Source: Actinotalea caeni (GTDB lineage Bacteria > Actinomycetota > Actinomycetes > Actinomycetales > Beutenbergiaceae). Taken from it: a stretch of 64,000 bases of DNA. The stretch is taken from contig NZ_WNXX01000010.1 of assembly GCF_009733795.1 (NCBI RefSeq), positions 1-64,000 of the forward strand. Direction: 5' to 3'. The position numbers were made by a program, and so were the translations under genes. The notes under the pieces were generated by a model that did not search any database, was not told the origin of the DNA, and worked only from the letters and a program-made list of their open reading frames with translations. Shown here piece after piece: positions 9,658 to 17,387 of this stretch (position 1 is the first letter of the stretch; every line of letters begins with the position of its first letter).

Positions 9658-10511
9658 GCGCGGTCTGCCCCCAGGGGCACATGTCGCAGTCGGAGGACTA
9701 CTGCGACACCTGCGGCGCGCCGATCGGGGCCGCGACGCCGACGGCCGCGCCCGCGGCGCCCCCGGAGCCGCCGGACCCGCCGCAGCCGCAGGAGTGCCCG
9801 CACTGCGGCGCGTCGAACGCCCCCAAGGCGCTGTTCTGCGAGAACTGCGGCTACGACTTCACCACCGGCACCGCGCCGCAGCCGCGCGAGGCCGACCCGC
9901 TCGACCTCGGCGCCCCCGGGCCGACGGCAGCACCGGCCGCGGCAGCCCCGGCCGCGGCGCCCGAGCCCGACCGTCCGGAGGAGTCCGCTGCGGCGGCACC
10001 GGTGCCAGGGTCGCCGGCCGAGGCTGTCGAGACCGATCCGCCCGAGGCCGGCGAGGAGGAGGCGGACCCGGGTGAGAGCCACTTGCCGACCCCCGCGACG
10101 CCGGGTCCCGACGCCTGGGTGGTCGAGGTCTGGGTCGACCCGGACTGGTACGCAGCGCAGAAGCCCGAGGACCTGATGCCGCCGCCGGGCTCGCCGCGCG
10201 TGGTACCGCTGCGCGAGGCGAGCGTGCTGGTCGGGCGGCCGTCGGCGTCGCGCAACATCCGGCCGCAGGTCGACGCCGGCGCCGACACCGGGGTGTCCCG
10301 GCGCCACTGCCAGCTGAGCACCGACGGGCAGCGCTGGTGGGTCGAGGACCTCGGCTCGGCCAACGGCACCTACGTCGGTGCGACCGGGGCGGCGCTGCCG
10401 ACCGAGCCGCTCGAGGTCGGCGTCAGGCACGAGCTCGCCGACGACGAGCGCGTGTTCATCGGCGGGTGGACGCGCCTCGTGGTCCGCACCGCGCTGCCCG
10501 GCGAGGTCTGA
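9654..10511 (+). CDS. FHA-domain protein with two N-terminal zinc ribbons
   Basis: 285 residues, GTG start. Two zinc ribbons (Cys5/His9/Cys17/Cys20 and CPHC/CENC near 48-67) are followed by a long Ala/Pro/Glu-rich linker and a C-terminal FHA domain (LVGRPSASR, VSRRHCQLS, LGSANGTYVG). FHA domains bind phosphothreonine peptides, so this is the likely reader of phosphorylation in a cluster that already holds a kinase and a phosphatase. It is the last gene of the operon; the TGA is followed after 6 bases by the convergent CHAT gene end. Confidence 0.9.
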   Translation: MSAVCPQGHMSQSEDYCDTCGAPIGAATPTAAPAAPPEPPDPPQPQECPHCGASNAPKALFCENCGYDFTTGTAPQPREADPLDLGAPGPTAAPAAAAPAAAPEPDRPEESAAAAPVPGSPAEAVETDPPEAGEEEADPGESHLPTPATPGPDAWVVEVWVDPDWYAAQKPEDLMPPPGSPRVVPLREASVLVGRPSASRNIRPQVDAGADTGVSRRHCQLSTDGQRWWVEDLGSANGTYVGATGAALPTEPLEVGVRHELADDERVFIGGWTRLVVRTALPGEV

Positions 10512-10517
10512 GCGGCG

Positions 10518-13043
10518 TCAGCGAACCTGCCCGGTGGTGGCGGCCCAGTCGCTGCCGTAGGTGCAGAACAGCCGCGCCTGCTCGGGGTGGGCCGACGCCG
10601 CGGTGGCGCGGCTGAGCGCGTCCGCCGAGGACGCGCCGCCCGCGAGGTGGCGGTGGTACGCCGTCATCAGCTCCGCCGCGGCGTCGTCGGCGACCGGCGC
10701 GACCGCGGCCACGACGCTGCGCGCGCCGCACGCGAGCAGGCTCGACGTCAGCCCGACCGACTCGTCGCCGGGGCGCATCATCGCGCGACCGGTGTCGCAC
10801 GCGGAGAGCACGACGTGCGACGCGCGGACCCCGCGCCGCTGCAGCTCGTAGGCGAACAGCGGGCCGTCGTGCATCGCGAGGGAGGAGAACAGGGCGTTCT
10901 GCTCGTGGTGGTGGCCGTGCGCGGCCGCGTGCACGACGTCGGCGTCGACGAGCGCGTCGACGAGGTCGGCGCCCGACGCCGGTGCCACGGCGCGCGCGCC
11001 GTCACCCCAGCTGCCGGCCACCGCCGCCGCCTCGGCGCCCGCTCGGTCCAGGTCGGGGCCGGCGAGCGCGACGACGGCCGGCGGCACCGCCGGCCGGGGA
11101 GCCTCGGCCAGCCACGCCGTCAGCGACGGCGTGACGACCACCGGGCGGTCGTCGAGGCCGGGGAGCAGCCGCCACGGCACCGACCGCAGCACGCGTGTGC
11201 CGACGACCAGCAGCCGTGAGCGTGTGCGGGGGACCGGGAGCAGGGCGCCGAGCTCGGCGGTGCGGCGCCGCAGCGAGCGGCGCACGACGGCGTCGAGCCC
11301 GCCGGGCAGCCGCCGCCCGGCCATCGCCAGGTCGGCGAGCAGCAGCCGGGTGTGCTCGGCGACCTCGGCGGCATCGGCGAGGTCGTGCAGCCGGGTGCCG
11401 TGGGCGTCGATCGTCACCGCGCGCAACCGGTCGTCGGTGGCGAGCAGGCTGAGCACGTCGGTGTCGGTCGCCGCGGCGTGCGCGGCGACCTCCGCGGCCA
11501 GGGCGGGCCGCCGGGGACGCACGTCGCGACCGAGGTCGGCGAGCTCCCACTCGCGGTGCCGGATGGCTCGCTCGAGGTCGGCGACCCGGGTGGCGAGCTC
11601 GTCGGTGCGGGCGTCGTCCGCGCTCGTGAGCAGCTGGGTGCGCAGGTCCCGCAGCCGTGTGAACAGGTCCTCCAGCTCGGAGTCCGCGTGGGGCACGAGG
11701 CTCGGCAGCCGGCTGGTCGCAGCGCGCCACCGCTCGGTGGCGGCGAGCACCTGCTGGGGCGAGCCCGCCTCGAGCGCCATCCCGACGTCGAGCCCGACCA
11801 GCCGCTGGGCGTGCAGCGCGAACGCTGTCCGGGCGTCGAGGCTGGCCGGCCTGTCCTGCTGGGCGGCGAGCCGGTCGGCCGCGCGCCTCAGCCGGCGCCG
11901 CGCGCTCGCCCGGTCGCCCGCGGCGAGGGCGAGCCGTGCCGCCAGCCAGTCCTGGCGCAACCGCCCCGACGGCGCCGCGGGCGCACGGCGGGCACGGGCG
12001 AACAGCTCGCGCGCACGGTCGAGGTCGCCACCGACCAGACTGGCCTCGGTGGCGACGAGCAACGCGTCGAGCCGCACCGACCGGGACTCGGTGGGCAGCC
12101 CCTCGAGCCGCTGGGCGAGCCGCCGGGCGGCTGCTGGCGTGGTGCCGCGCGCGAGCGCGGCCTCGGCGCGCAGGATCTCGCTCTGCACCCACCAGCCGTC
12201 GGCGCGGCGCCGCCGGAACAGCCGTGCCGCCCGGCTCGCGGCCTCGCGGGCGCGGTCCGGGCGGCCGCGCAGCAGCTCCAGCCGCGCGGTGTCGACCAGC
12301 ACCTCGCCGACCTCGTGGCGCAGGCGGTGCTCCGACGCGATCGTCAGCGCCTCGTGCAGCAGCGGCGCGGCCTCGTCGGCGAGCCCGGACTCCAGCAGCA
12401 CGCGCGCGTAGTCACGCTTGGCGGTCGCGCGCGCGACGTCGACGGCCATCCGGTCCGCCTCCGCCATCGTGCGCAGCGCGGTGGGGACGTCGCCGGTGAG
12501 GAAGTGGGAGTACCCGAGGTTGTGCCTGGCCTTGAACTCCAGGTCGGGGCAGTCGGCGGCGACCGCGAGCTCGATCGCGGTGCGCAGGTCGGCGATCGAG
12601 GCGCGGTGGTCGCCCAGGTACTGGCGCGCGGTGGCGCGGTTGAGGTGGACCGAGACCAGCTGGCGGCGCGTCAGCCACGGGTTGTGCCGGCCGATGGTCG
12701 CGAGCAGCTCGACCGCGACCCGCCACTCGCCACCGCGCGCGAGGAAGCCCGCCCGCTGCACCGCGCTGAGGGTGCGTACGCCCTCGCCCTCGGGTCCGTC
12801 GAGGAGGGCGTCGGCCTCGCCGAGCACCTCCAGGGCCGGGCCCAGGCCGTGGCGCTCGAACACCGGCGAGGAGAGCGCGACGACCGCGGCGCCGCGCAGC
12901 TGCCGCTCCTCGAGCGTCGCGCCCGGGCGGGAGAGCACCCGGATCGCACGCCGAAGCAGCTGCTCGGCGGTGGCCGGACGACCCATCGAGTTGGCCGCGC
13001 GGGCCTGCGCGATGAGGTCGGCGGCCGGGGTGTCGGCGGCCAT
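10518..13043 (-). CDS. TPR-CHAT protein (caspase-like protease fused to TPR repeats)
   Basis: 841 residues. The N-terminal two thirds is a series of tetratricopeptide-like helical repeats (motifs such as NLGYSHFLTGDVPTAL and LLHEALTIASEHRLRHEVG). The C-terminal third is a CHAT domain (clan CD, separase/caspase-related) with the dyad His in HAAAHGHH (about His709) and Cys in LSACDTG (about Cys749), both present. No signal peptide. It is the last gene of a minus-strand cluster with a subtilase, an ECF sigma factor and a small beta-rich protein. Some bacterial CHAT proteases act in defence or regulated cleavage. Its target here is unknown. Confidence 0.88.
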   Translation of the reverse strand: MAADTPAADLIAQARAANSMGRPATAEQLLRRAIRVLSRPGATLEERQLRGAAVVALSSPVFERHGLGPALEVLGEADALLDGPEGEGVRTLSAVQRAGFLARGGEWRVAVELLATIGRHNPWLTRRQLVSVHLNRATARQYLGDHRASIADLRTAIELAVAADCPDLEFKARHNLGYSHFLTGDVPTALRTMAEADRMAVDVARATAKRDYARVLLESGLADEAAPLLHEALTIASEHRLRHEVGEVLVDTARLELLRGRPDRAREAASRAARLFRRRRADGWWVQSEILRAEAALARGTTPAAARRLAQRLEGLPTESRSVRLDALLVATEASLVGGDLDRARELFARARRAPAAPSGRLRQDWLAARLALAAGDRASARRRLRRAADRLAAQQDRPASLDARTAFALHAQRLVGLDVGMALEAGSPQQVLAATERWRAATSRLPSLVPHADSELEDLFTRLRDLRTQLLTSADDARTDELATRVADLERAIRHREWELADLGRDVRPRRPALAAEVAAHAAATDTDVLSLLATDDRLRAVTIDAHGTRLHDLADAAEVAEHTRLLLADLAMAGRRLPGGLDAVVRRSLRRRTAELGALLPVPRTRSRLLVVGTRVLRSVPWRLLPGLDDRPVVVTPSLTAWLAEAPRPAVPPAVVALAGPDLDRAGAEAAAVAGSWGDGARAVAPASGADLVDALVDADVVHAAAHGHHHEQNALFSSLAMHDGPLFAYELQRRGVRASHVVLSACDTGRAMMRPGDESVGLTSSLLACGARSVVAAVAPVADDAAAELMTAYHRHLAGGASSADALSRATAASAHPEQARLFCTYGSDWAATTGQVR

Positions 13044-13156
13044 CGGTGCCCTCGTCGTCGGGGTGGTGACGGGACCACCCTAGGCCGCCGGTCATGGCCG
13101 CGCAGGGGCGCGACGCGTGGCGTCCGGGCCGGCTGCGCGCGGCGCGACGGCGCGAC

Positions 13157-13639
13157 TCAGACCTCCATCGACGGCGTGATGACGGGCTTCGCGTCGGCGT
13201 CCTCGCTGCGGAACACGAACTGCACGAGCCCACGGGGGACGCTCGGGAACGCGAAGCGGCCCTCGTCGTCGACGGCCGCGGTGGAGGAGCGGTCGCGCTC
13301 GCGCAGCTCGGCGGTCGTCGCGGGGCCGTCCACCCAGCCGTCGATGCGGGACGTCTCGGCGTCGAGGTGGGTGATCGTGACGACGACGGAGACCGACTCG
13401 CTCGTGAACGTGACCGTGTGCACGCGCGTGTAGTCACCGGAGCGGGCGCCGGCGAGCTCGGCGGGCAGCCGCTCCAGCTCGGCGATCTCGGCGCGCAGCG
13501 ACTGCACGGTGAGCGCGAACTTCACGCGCTCGTCGAGGTCGGGCGGCATCGGGTCGGCGACCTCGAGCGCGCTGCGCAGGGTGTCGAGGATGGCGACGTC
13601 GACGTGGTCGAGAGGTGCGCCGAAGGACGAGGCGTTCAT
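13157..13639 (-). CDS. Small beta-rich protein of the sigma/subtilase/CHAT cluster
   Basis: 160 residues; the ATG overlaps the sigma factor stop by 4 bases, so the two are coupled. An N-terminal helical part (about 1-65) precedes an alternating hydrophobic beta region that includes a carboxypeptidase-regulatory-like stretch (DDEGRFAFPSVPRGLVQFVF). No export signal. No family name can be assigned with confidence. Its position directly after the sigma factor is where an anti-sigma factor or a protease substrate would be expected, but it shows no zinc anti-sigma motif or membrane helix. Confidence 0.72.
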   Translation of the reverse strand: MNASSFGAPLDHVDVAILDTLRSALEVADPMPPDLDERVKFALTVQSLRAEIAELERLPAELAGARSGDYTRVHTVTFTSESVSVVVTITHLDAETSRIDGWVDGPATTAELRERDRSSTAAVDDEGRFAFPSVPRGLVQFVFRSEDADAKPVITPSMEV

Positions 13640-14220
13640 GACGGGGCTCCCCAGCTCGCGTCGGACAGCAGGGCCTTGCGGAGCGCGGCGAGGCAGCGGC
13701 CGCGCGTGGGTCCGATCGAGCCGACCGGCATCCCGAGCGCCGCGCTGATCGAGGCGTAGTCGGGCCGGTCGGCGAAGGCGATGACCTGCAGCAGGGTGCG
13801 GCAGCGGGCGGAGAGGCCGCTGACGTGCCGCCACAGCACCCGCTGGTCGTCGGACATCTCGGCCAGCCGCTCGGGCGAGAGGTCCGGCGCGGGGGTGTCC
13901 TCGTCGAGCTCGCTGGGGATCTCGCGGCGGTCGCGCGTGGTGCGGCGCCAGCACTCGCGCTTGACGGTGACCAGCAGCCACTGCAGCAGCGCCTGCGGGT
14001 CGGCCACGCGGTCGGCGTGCTCGACCAGCTTCAGCCAGGCGACCTGCACGACGTCGGCCGCGGTCTCCCGGTCCGCGCCTTGGCTGCGCGCGGTGCGCCA
14101 CAGCAGCGGGTCGAGCAGCTCGACGACCTCGGCCATGCGGCCGACGTCGCCGTCCCGGTAGGCGCGGAACGCGCGTCCGGCGCGGACGGCGAGCGAGTCG
14201 GGCGAGGTGTGCGCGGTCAT
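13636..14220 (-). CDS. ECF-type sigma factor (sigma-70 regions 2 and 4)
   Basis: 194 residues. Region 2 is recognisable around residues 35-95 (LLWRTARSQGADRETAADVV, AWLKLVEHADRV) and region 4 around 125-185 (SARCRTLLQVIAF, the helix-turn-helix SISAALGMPVGSIGPTRGR). The gene overlaps both neighbours by 4 bases, so it is cotranscribed with the subtilase upstream and the beta-rich protein downstream. ECF factors direct RNA polymerase to a small regulon and often drive their own operon; the operator-like inverted repeat at 15876 may belong to that promoter. There is no adjacent typical anti-sigma gene. Confidence 0.88.
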   Translation of the reverse strand: MTAHTSPDSLAVRAGRAFRAYRDGDVGRMAEVVELLDPLLWRTARSQGADRETAADVVQVAWLKLVEHADRVADPQALLQWLLVTVKRECWRRTTRDRREIPSELDEDTPAPDLSPERLAEMSDDQRVLWRHVSGLSARCRTLLQVIAFADRPDYASISAALGMPVGSIGPTRGRCLAALRKALLSDASWGAPS

Positions 14221-15773
14221 GGTGCCTCCTGCCGTCCGTCCAGCACGGCCGCGACGGCGGCGCGCGCGTGGTCGGGTCCGGTGCCGCCGGCGAGCCAGGC
14301 GTCGTCGGCGGCGAGCGCCGTCGCGATCTCGGCCGCGACGACGGGGGCGGCGAACGACGTGCCGCTCCAGATGGCGAACCCGGAGCTGAAGTCGTCGCGG
14401 TCGATCGTGCGGCGGTCGCCCACGACGACGGTCGGGGAGAGGCCGCCCTGCAGCGCCGTCGGCACGGTGCTGACGATCGCGGCGCCCGGCCGGTGGGTCG
14501 TCACCCACGGGCCGTCGTTGGTGAACAGCGCCACCGAGGTGTTGTCGGGGTTGCGGGCGCCGACGCTGACGATCGGTGGCGGCCCCGAGTCGGGCACGGC
14601 GGCGCCGCGGGGGAGCGCGAGCGCGGCCGGGTAGAACGGGTCGTCGACCGCGCTGTTGCCGGCCGCGGCGACCACGGCGACACCGGCCTCCGCGAGCGCG
14701 CGGAGCAGGCGGGCGAGCGGGCTGTCCGGCCGGCTGTCGTCGCCGTCCTCGTCGTAGTAGCCCATCGACAGGCACACGACGTCGACCAGGCTGTCGACGT
14801 CTCCGCTGCGCAGCGCCTCCTGCTGACGGTGCAGGATCCGGCGCAGCGCGGTGTGGACGAGGTACTCCTCGACGACGCCGTCGGCGCCCAGCACCGGGAC
14901 CGACAGCAGCCGGGCGCGCGGGCTGCGCTGCCTGACGACGCCGGCGATGAACGTGCCGTGGCCGGCGAGCGGCCCGATCGCGCCGGTGAGCTCGTCGATC
15001 ACGCCCGTGTCGCGGCCGTCGACGACGAGGTCGTCGAGCAGCGGCTCCCAGCGCTCGACGTCGGGGTCGTCCTCGGGGAACCACGGGTGCACGCCGATGC
15101 CGGTGTCGACGACCGCGACGACGGGTGCGCGCCGCGGCTGCGGGGCGTGCGTGCGCGGGTCGGGCGCCTGCCACACCACCGGGGTGCGGCCGCCGACGCC
15201 CGCCGACCCGTACTCGGCCAGCCCCTGGCCGCGCCCGCCGAAGGGCACCGGGTCCCAGTAGGGGACCGGGTCCCAGTACGGCACCGGGTCCCAGTACGGG
15301 ACCGGGTCCCAGTAGGGGTCGGCCGCGGTCATGACGTGGTTGAGCCCGATGCGGCCCTCGAGGTCGGGGTGCTCGGAGAGGACGTGCTGGAGCACGCGCC
15401 AGGCGTCGACGCCACCGTCGACCCGGTCGTCGCACGGGGTGAGCGTGACGCGGGTGCTGCGGGGCGCGCGCGCCTCCTGCATGCCCTTGCGTCCGGCACC
15501 GCTGGGGGCGGCGGCCTGTTCGCTCGGCCCGTGGCACGAGCAGCTGACGTCGACCTTGCCGGCGAGGAGCCCGCGGAGCGCGACGACGGCGTCGTCCTCC
15601 TCGGGCGTGCGGGTCCCGGTGACCAGCAGCGAGTCGCCCACGTACGCCGTCGGGCGCAGCCGTCTGCTGCCGCGGCGCACGGCGCCGGCGGGGTCGAGCA
15701 GACGCACCCGGAGGCGCTGGCTCGCGGAGCGGCGCGGCCGGGGGAGCGGGGCTGAGTAGGTCGGGTCGGACAT
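14217..15773 (-). CDS. Cytoplasmic subtilisin-like serine protease (S8) with a PYWDPV repeat
   Basis: 518 residues. The catalytic triad is complete: Asp223 (VVDTGIG), His272 (GHGTFIAG) and Ser473 (SGTSFAAP), with oxyanion Asn373 (AAGNS). No signal peptide or propeptide is obvious, so it is probably intracellular. An N-terminal domain of about 150 residues containing a Cys-rich patch (SCSCHG, 78-82) is joined to the protease by four tandem YWDPVP hexapeptides (154-177). It opens a four-gene minus-strand operon with the ECF sigma factor, a beta-rich protein and a CHAT protease. The start at 15773 was chosen because the frame upstream looks non-coding. Confidence 0.9.
   Translation of the reverse strand: MSDPTYSAPLPRPRRSASQRLRVRLLDPAGAVRRGSRRLRPTAYVGDSLLVTGTRTPEEDDAVVALRGLLAGKVDVSCSCHGPSEQAAAPSGAGRKGMQEARAPRSTRVTLTPCDDRVDGGVDAWRVLQHVLSEHPDLEGRIGLNHVMTAADPYWDPVPYWDPVPYWDPVPYWDPVPFGGRGQGLAEYGSAGVGGRTPVVWQAPDPRTHAPQPRRAPVVAVVDTGIGVHPWFPEDDPDVERWEPLLDDLVVDGRDTGVIDELTGAIGPLAGHGTFIAGVVRQRSPRARLLSVPVLGADGVVEEYLVHTALRRILHRQQEALRSGDVDSLVDVVCLSMGYYDEDGDDSRPDSPLARLLRALAEAGVAVVAAAGNSAVDDPFYPAALALPRGAAVPDSGPPPIVSVGARNPDNTSVALFTNDGPWVTTHRPGAAIVSTVPTALQGGLSPTVVVGDRRTIDRDDFSSGFAIWSGTSFAAPVVAAEIATALAADDAWLAGGTGPDHARAAVAAVLDGRQEAP
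15247..15318 (-). repeat. Four tandem 18-bp repeats inside the subtilase gene
   Basis: Four consecutive 18-bp units (15247, 15265, 15283, 15301) differ from each other at one or two bases and encode the hexapeptide YWDPVP. All are in frame, so copy number can change without breaking the protein. It is a coding minisatellite at the boundary between the N-terminal domain and the protease domain. Confidence 0.95.
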
Positions 15774-16187
15774 CGTTCTCCGGGTTGCTCGTGGTCCGGC
15801 GCCCGCGTGCGGCAGGGCGGCGGGTGACCCCGGCGGCGGGGTCCGTCGGTGAGGAGGAGCGGGTGCTGGTCTCGGTGATACACCAAAGATGCGCGGCGCG
15901 GGCTGTATCAGCGTCGCGGGTCGGTGCTCCTTGCCGTTCGAGACAGCAGGTCGGGGACTGTCGGGCCGGTGTGACGACCCGCAGCGACGTCGGGACACAG
16001 AGCCGGGGTCGGCACATCCATGGGGCGGGGCGCTCGGAGGGGGCGCCCCGCCCCCGGCACGACCGGGGCGCGTGCGGGTGCGTGCGGCGGGTCGGCCGCC
16101 GTCGCCGAGATCACGCGCGCGTGCGCGTGCCGAGGGCAGGAGCACCGCCTCCGCTGCGGTAGGCTCTTCGAGGCCTCACGGGGCCGA
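15774..16187. other. Intergenic region upstream of the subtilase operon
   Basis: About 410 bases with no convincing gene. It must hold the promoter of the minus-strand subtilase/sigma operon and that of the plus-strand tRNA. The only clear structure is a 7-base inverted repeat at 15876-15910. A TAGGCT box at 16160 lies 28 bases before the tRNA and could be its -10 element. Confidence 0.5.
15876..15910. promoter_or_regulatory. Inverted repeat, possible operator of the subtilase/sigma operon
   Basis: TGATACA (15876-15882) and TGTATCA (15904-15910) are perfect reverse complements separated by 21 bases. They stand out as AT-rich words in GC-rich surroundings, about 100 bases upstream of the subtilase start. 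It could be a binding site for a dimeric regulator or a pair of promoter elements; there is no direct proof. Confidence 0.4.
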
Positions 16188-16261
<74 letters not shown>

Positions 16262-16267
16262 CCGATC

Positions 16268-16299
16268 GGGCCCTGATCTGCTCTCGCAGGTCAGGGCCC
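16268..16299 (+). terminator. Hairpin after tRNA-Pro
   Basis: A 12-base stem, 16268-16279 paired with 16288-16299 with one G-T wobble, closes an 8-base loop just after the tRNA and is followed by GTTGTCGTGT rather than a clean U tract. It is a likely transcription terminator for the tRNA and perhaps for the opposing RidA gene. Confidence 0.7.
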
Positions 16300-16345
16300 G
16301 TTGTCGTGTCCGGGCTGGTGCCCCGCCCGGGCACGCCCGACGGAC

Positions 16346-16726
16346 TCAGCCGGTGTACGCCGTCATGCGGATCGACACGAGGAGCCCGGGCACGTCCACG
16401 CCCAGCTTGACGCCGTACCGCGCGGGCGGGTCGGAGGGGAACCAGCGCGCCCACTCCTCGTTGAAGCCGGCGAAGTCGGCCGGGTCGGCGAGCAGCACGC
16501 CGACCTCGACGACGTCGTCGAGACCGGCGCCCGCCGCCCGCAGGATCGTCTCGCAGTTGGTGAGCGCCTGCCGGGTCTGCTCCTGGATGGTCTCTCCCGC
16601 CATGCTCCCGGTGCTCGGGTCGATGCCGACGGTGCCGGACACGAGGACGAACGGCCCCGCCGCGACCGCCTGGCTGAAGAGCGGCGAACCGGGTGCGTCC
16701 GGGGTGGCGATGATCTGGCGTGGCAT
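16346..16726 (-). CDS. RidA family (YjgF/YER057c/UK114) protein
   Basis: 126 residues starting at an ATG with GGAGGA just upstream. It matches the RidA fold: FSQAVAAGPFVLVSGTVGID, then a QTRQALTNCETILRAAGAGL helix and VVEVGVLLADPADF. RidA proteins hydrolyse reactive enamine/imine intermediates from PLP enzymes. The usual substrate-binding Arg near the C-terminus appears within LLVSIRM. The protein stands alone on the minus strand, so the substrate cannot be inferred from neighbours. Confidence 0.85.
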   Translation of the reverse strand: MPRQIIATPDAPGSPLFSQAVAAGPFVLVSGTVGIDPSTGSMAGETIQEQTRQALTNCETILRAAGAGLDDVVEVGVLLADPADFAGFNEEWARWFPSDPPARYGVKLGVDVPGLLVSIRMTAYTG

Positions 16727-17075
16727 GGGGTCCTCCTCGACCGGTGACAGCACCCCCGGGCAGCGCTCCCAGTCTGCCGCAGGTCCCGTCGGCGTGCCCC
16801 CTCCACGGGAAGGCGGCGTCGATCGTTCGGAGGCGGCTGCTCAGCGCTGCCCTCAGCCCGACGCAGGCCGGGAGTGCGGCACCGTCTCGACCGTGCGCCG
16901 GAAGGTCGGGACGGCCACCGCAGCGTCACCAGGTGCATGCCGCTGAGGGCGCTGGCTGTGATCACCATGCTGGCGACGGCACCGAGCGCCCAGAACGTCG
17001 ATCTGGGCCCGGGTGGATCGATCACCGTCCGGCGCGCGCCCCGGACACTGCTGGACCAGCTCGACCTCGTCTGGC
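16727..17075. other. Degenerate or non-coding stretch
   Basis: No frame in these 350 bases has a recognisable product. A short hydrophobic run on the minus strand (around 16930-16980) might be a membrane-protein fragment, but it lacks a supported start or family. Together with the neighbouring hydrolase remnant, the region looks like decayed sequence. Confidence 0.45.
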
Positions 17076-17306
17076 TCATCGCCTCGCCGCACGTGCCGCG
17101 GTGTGGCGCTGGTCGTAGCGGATCACGAGCAGGCCGTGGGCCGCGAGCGCCTCGCACAGCTCCGGGCGCCACCAGTCCACCGAGCAGGACGTGCCGGCCA
17201 GCAGCAGGAGCGGCTCACCGGCTCCGTACGGCTCGACGTCCAGCCGTGCTGGCCCGACGTCGACGAGCTGTGCCGTCCGGTCCATCCGTGCCTCCGCGCG
17301 CGTCAT
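17076..17306 (-). pseudogene. Truncated alpha/beta hydrolase N-terminus
   Basis: The 70-odd residues read like the start of an alpha/beta hydrolase: LLLLAGTSCSVDWWRPELC then LAAHGLLVIRYDQRHT. After RYDQRHT, where intact members continue into GRS and the nucleophile elbow, the frame becomes AARAARR and stops. No GxSxG nucleophile, acid or His follows in any frame. It is therefore a decayed or truncated gene; an intact hydrolase is normally about 270-290 residues. Confidence 0.7.
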
Positions 17307-17387
17307 GAGCCGACGCGCGTCCGGCGCCGGCTCACCTCCTCCTCGCCACGCGAGGAGCGGGGCGCGGCGACGCGCAGGTGCCGGTCG

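Noticed and set aside
11352-13433. Plus-strand frame of about 690 codons opposite the CHAT gene
   Set aside because: Shadow composition, no motif, and it overlaps a well-supported protease gene.
15247-15318. Short direct repeats as a CRISPR array
   Set aside because: Units are contiguous with no spacers, only 18 bp and encode a hexapeptide in frame with the subtilase.
16853-17092. Small minus-strand frame of 79 codons
   Set aside because: No ribosome site or family; composition matches a shadow frame in a decayed stretch.
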